From: JAEUOS01 sp046160545
GTDB lineage: Bacteria > Pseudomonadota > Gammaproteobacteria > Burkholderiales > JAEUOS01
DNA: 6,134 nucleotides
Reading direction: 5' to 3'
NCBI GenBank assembly: GCA_046160545.1
Contig: JBJXGS010000176.1
Location: 1 to 6,134 of the forward strand
This document shows, in pieces, positions 5,969 through 6,134 of the stretch. A program made the translations under genes and the position numbers. Each line of letters begins with the position of its first letter. The stretch's first letter is position 1. The notes under the pieces were generated by a model. That model worked only from the letters and a program-made list of their open reading frames with translations, was not told the origin of the DNA and did no database searches.

Positions 5969-5975
5969 AAGGAGG
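5969..5975 (+). promoter_or_regulatory. Near-perfect Shine-Dalgarno of the EthD gene
   Basis: AAGGAGG lies seven bases before the ATG at 5983, close to the full anti-Shine-Dalgarno complement. It is the strongest ribosome binding site in the window and settles the EthD start. Confidence 0.85.
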
Positions 5976-5982
5976 AACTCAA

Positions 5983-6134
5983 ATGGCCAAGCTCGTGGTG
6001 ATGTACGACCGTCCTGCCGATCCTGCGGCTTTCGATGCCTATTACTTCAACAAGCATGTGCCGTTAGCCAAGACCATCCCGGGACTGCGCAACTACGAGG
6101 TCAACGCCGGGCCGGTGGCTACTCCTGCAGGCCC
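5983..6134 (+). CDS. EthD-family protein, 3' end cut by window edge
   Basis: Fifty N-terminal residues of a small protein of the EthD family (dimeric alpha/beta barrel fold) are present. The family pattern is clear: MAKLVVMYDRPAD, then FDAYYFNKHVPLAKTIPGL (17-35) with the conserved His25 and PxxxxIPG, then a YEV strand. Full-length members are about 100 residues, so roughly half is missing. EthD was named from the Rhodococcus ethyl tert-butyl ether degradation locus, where it is needed but its chemistry was unclear; related small barrels act in degradation of aromatic or other compounds. The start has a near-perfect Shine-Dalgarno. It diverges from the VOC gene, and the two may share control. 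Its function here cannot be stated. Confidence 0.88.
   Translation, partial: MAKLVVMYDRPADPAAFDAYYFNKHVPLAKTIPGLRNYEVNAGPVATPAG

Overview
The window looks like a chromosomal segment of a GC-rich proteobacterium. A Burkholderiales-type betaproteobacterium is the best guess, from codon use and from the look of the TetR, EthD, VOC and ChaC proteins; this is inference, as there is no rRNA or tRNA to anchor it. Seven protein genes are supported, two of them cut by the window edges. I see no mobile element, CRISPR array, tRNA or rRNA.

Left part, minus strand (about 1-3671): a probable three-gene operon, read right to left. It encodes a crotonase-fold enoyl-CoA hydratase/isomerase-like protein (2838-3671), a 777-residue molybdopterin/[4Fe-4S] enzyme of the acetylene hydratase group (448-2781), and a theta-like glutathione S-transferase cut by the left edge (1-416). 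Gaps between genes are 56 and 31 bases, and the second and third genes have good ribosome binding sites. A TetR repressor (3771-4346, plus) diverges from the operon. The 99-base gap between them holds a large imperfect inverted repeat (3734-3770) that covers a candidate operon promoter and abuts the repressor start, so local TetR control of both units is the simplest reading.

Right part: a ChaC-type gamma-glutamylcyclotransferase (4438-5121, plus) converges on a VOC (glyoxalase/dioxygenase fold) protein (5228-5713, minus). The VOC gene diverges across about 270 bases from an EthD-family gene (5983 to the right edge).

The most interesting item is the molybdopterin enzyme. It keeps the acetylene hydratase hallmarks (Cys cluster with the Asp right after the second Cys, Cys141 as likely metal ligand, Trp179, Trp293). 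Most of the bulky residues that form the small acetylene pocket in the Pelobacter enzyme are replaced, and the loop carrying the last one is shortened. No electron-transfer subunit is encoded beside it. Together with a crotonase that lacks the hydratase glutamates but has a PaaG-type Asp, and with a GST, this suggests an undescribed catabolic unit. It may involve non-redox hydration of an unsaturated compound larger than acetylene. The substrate is not visible from sequence.
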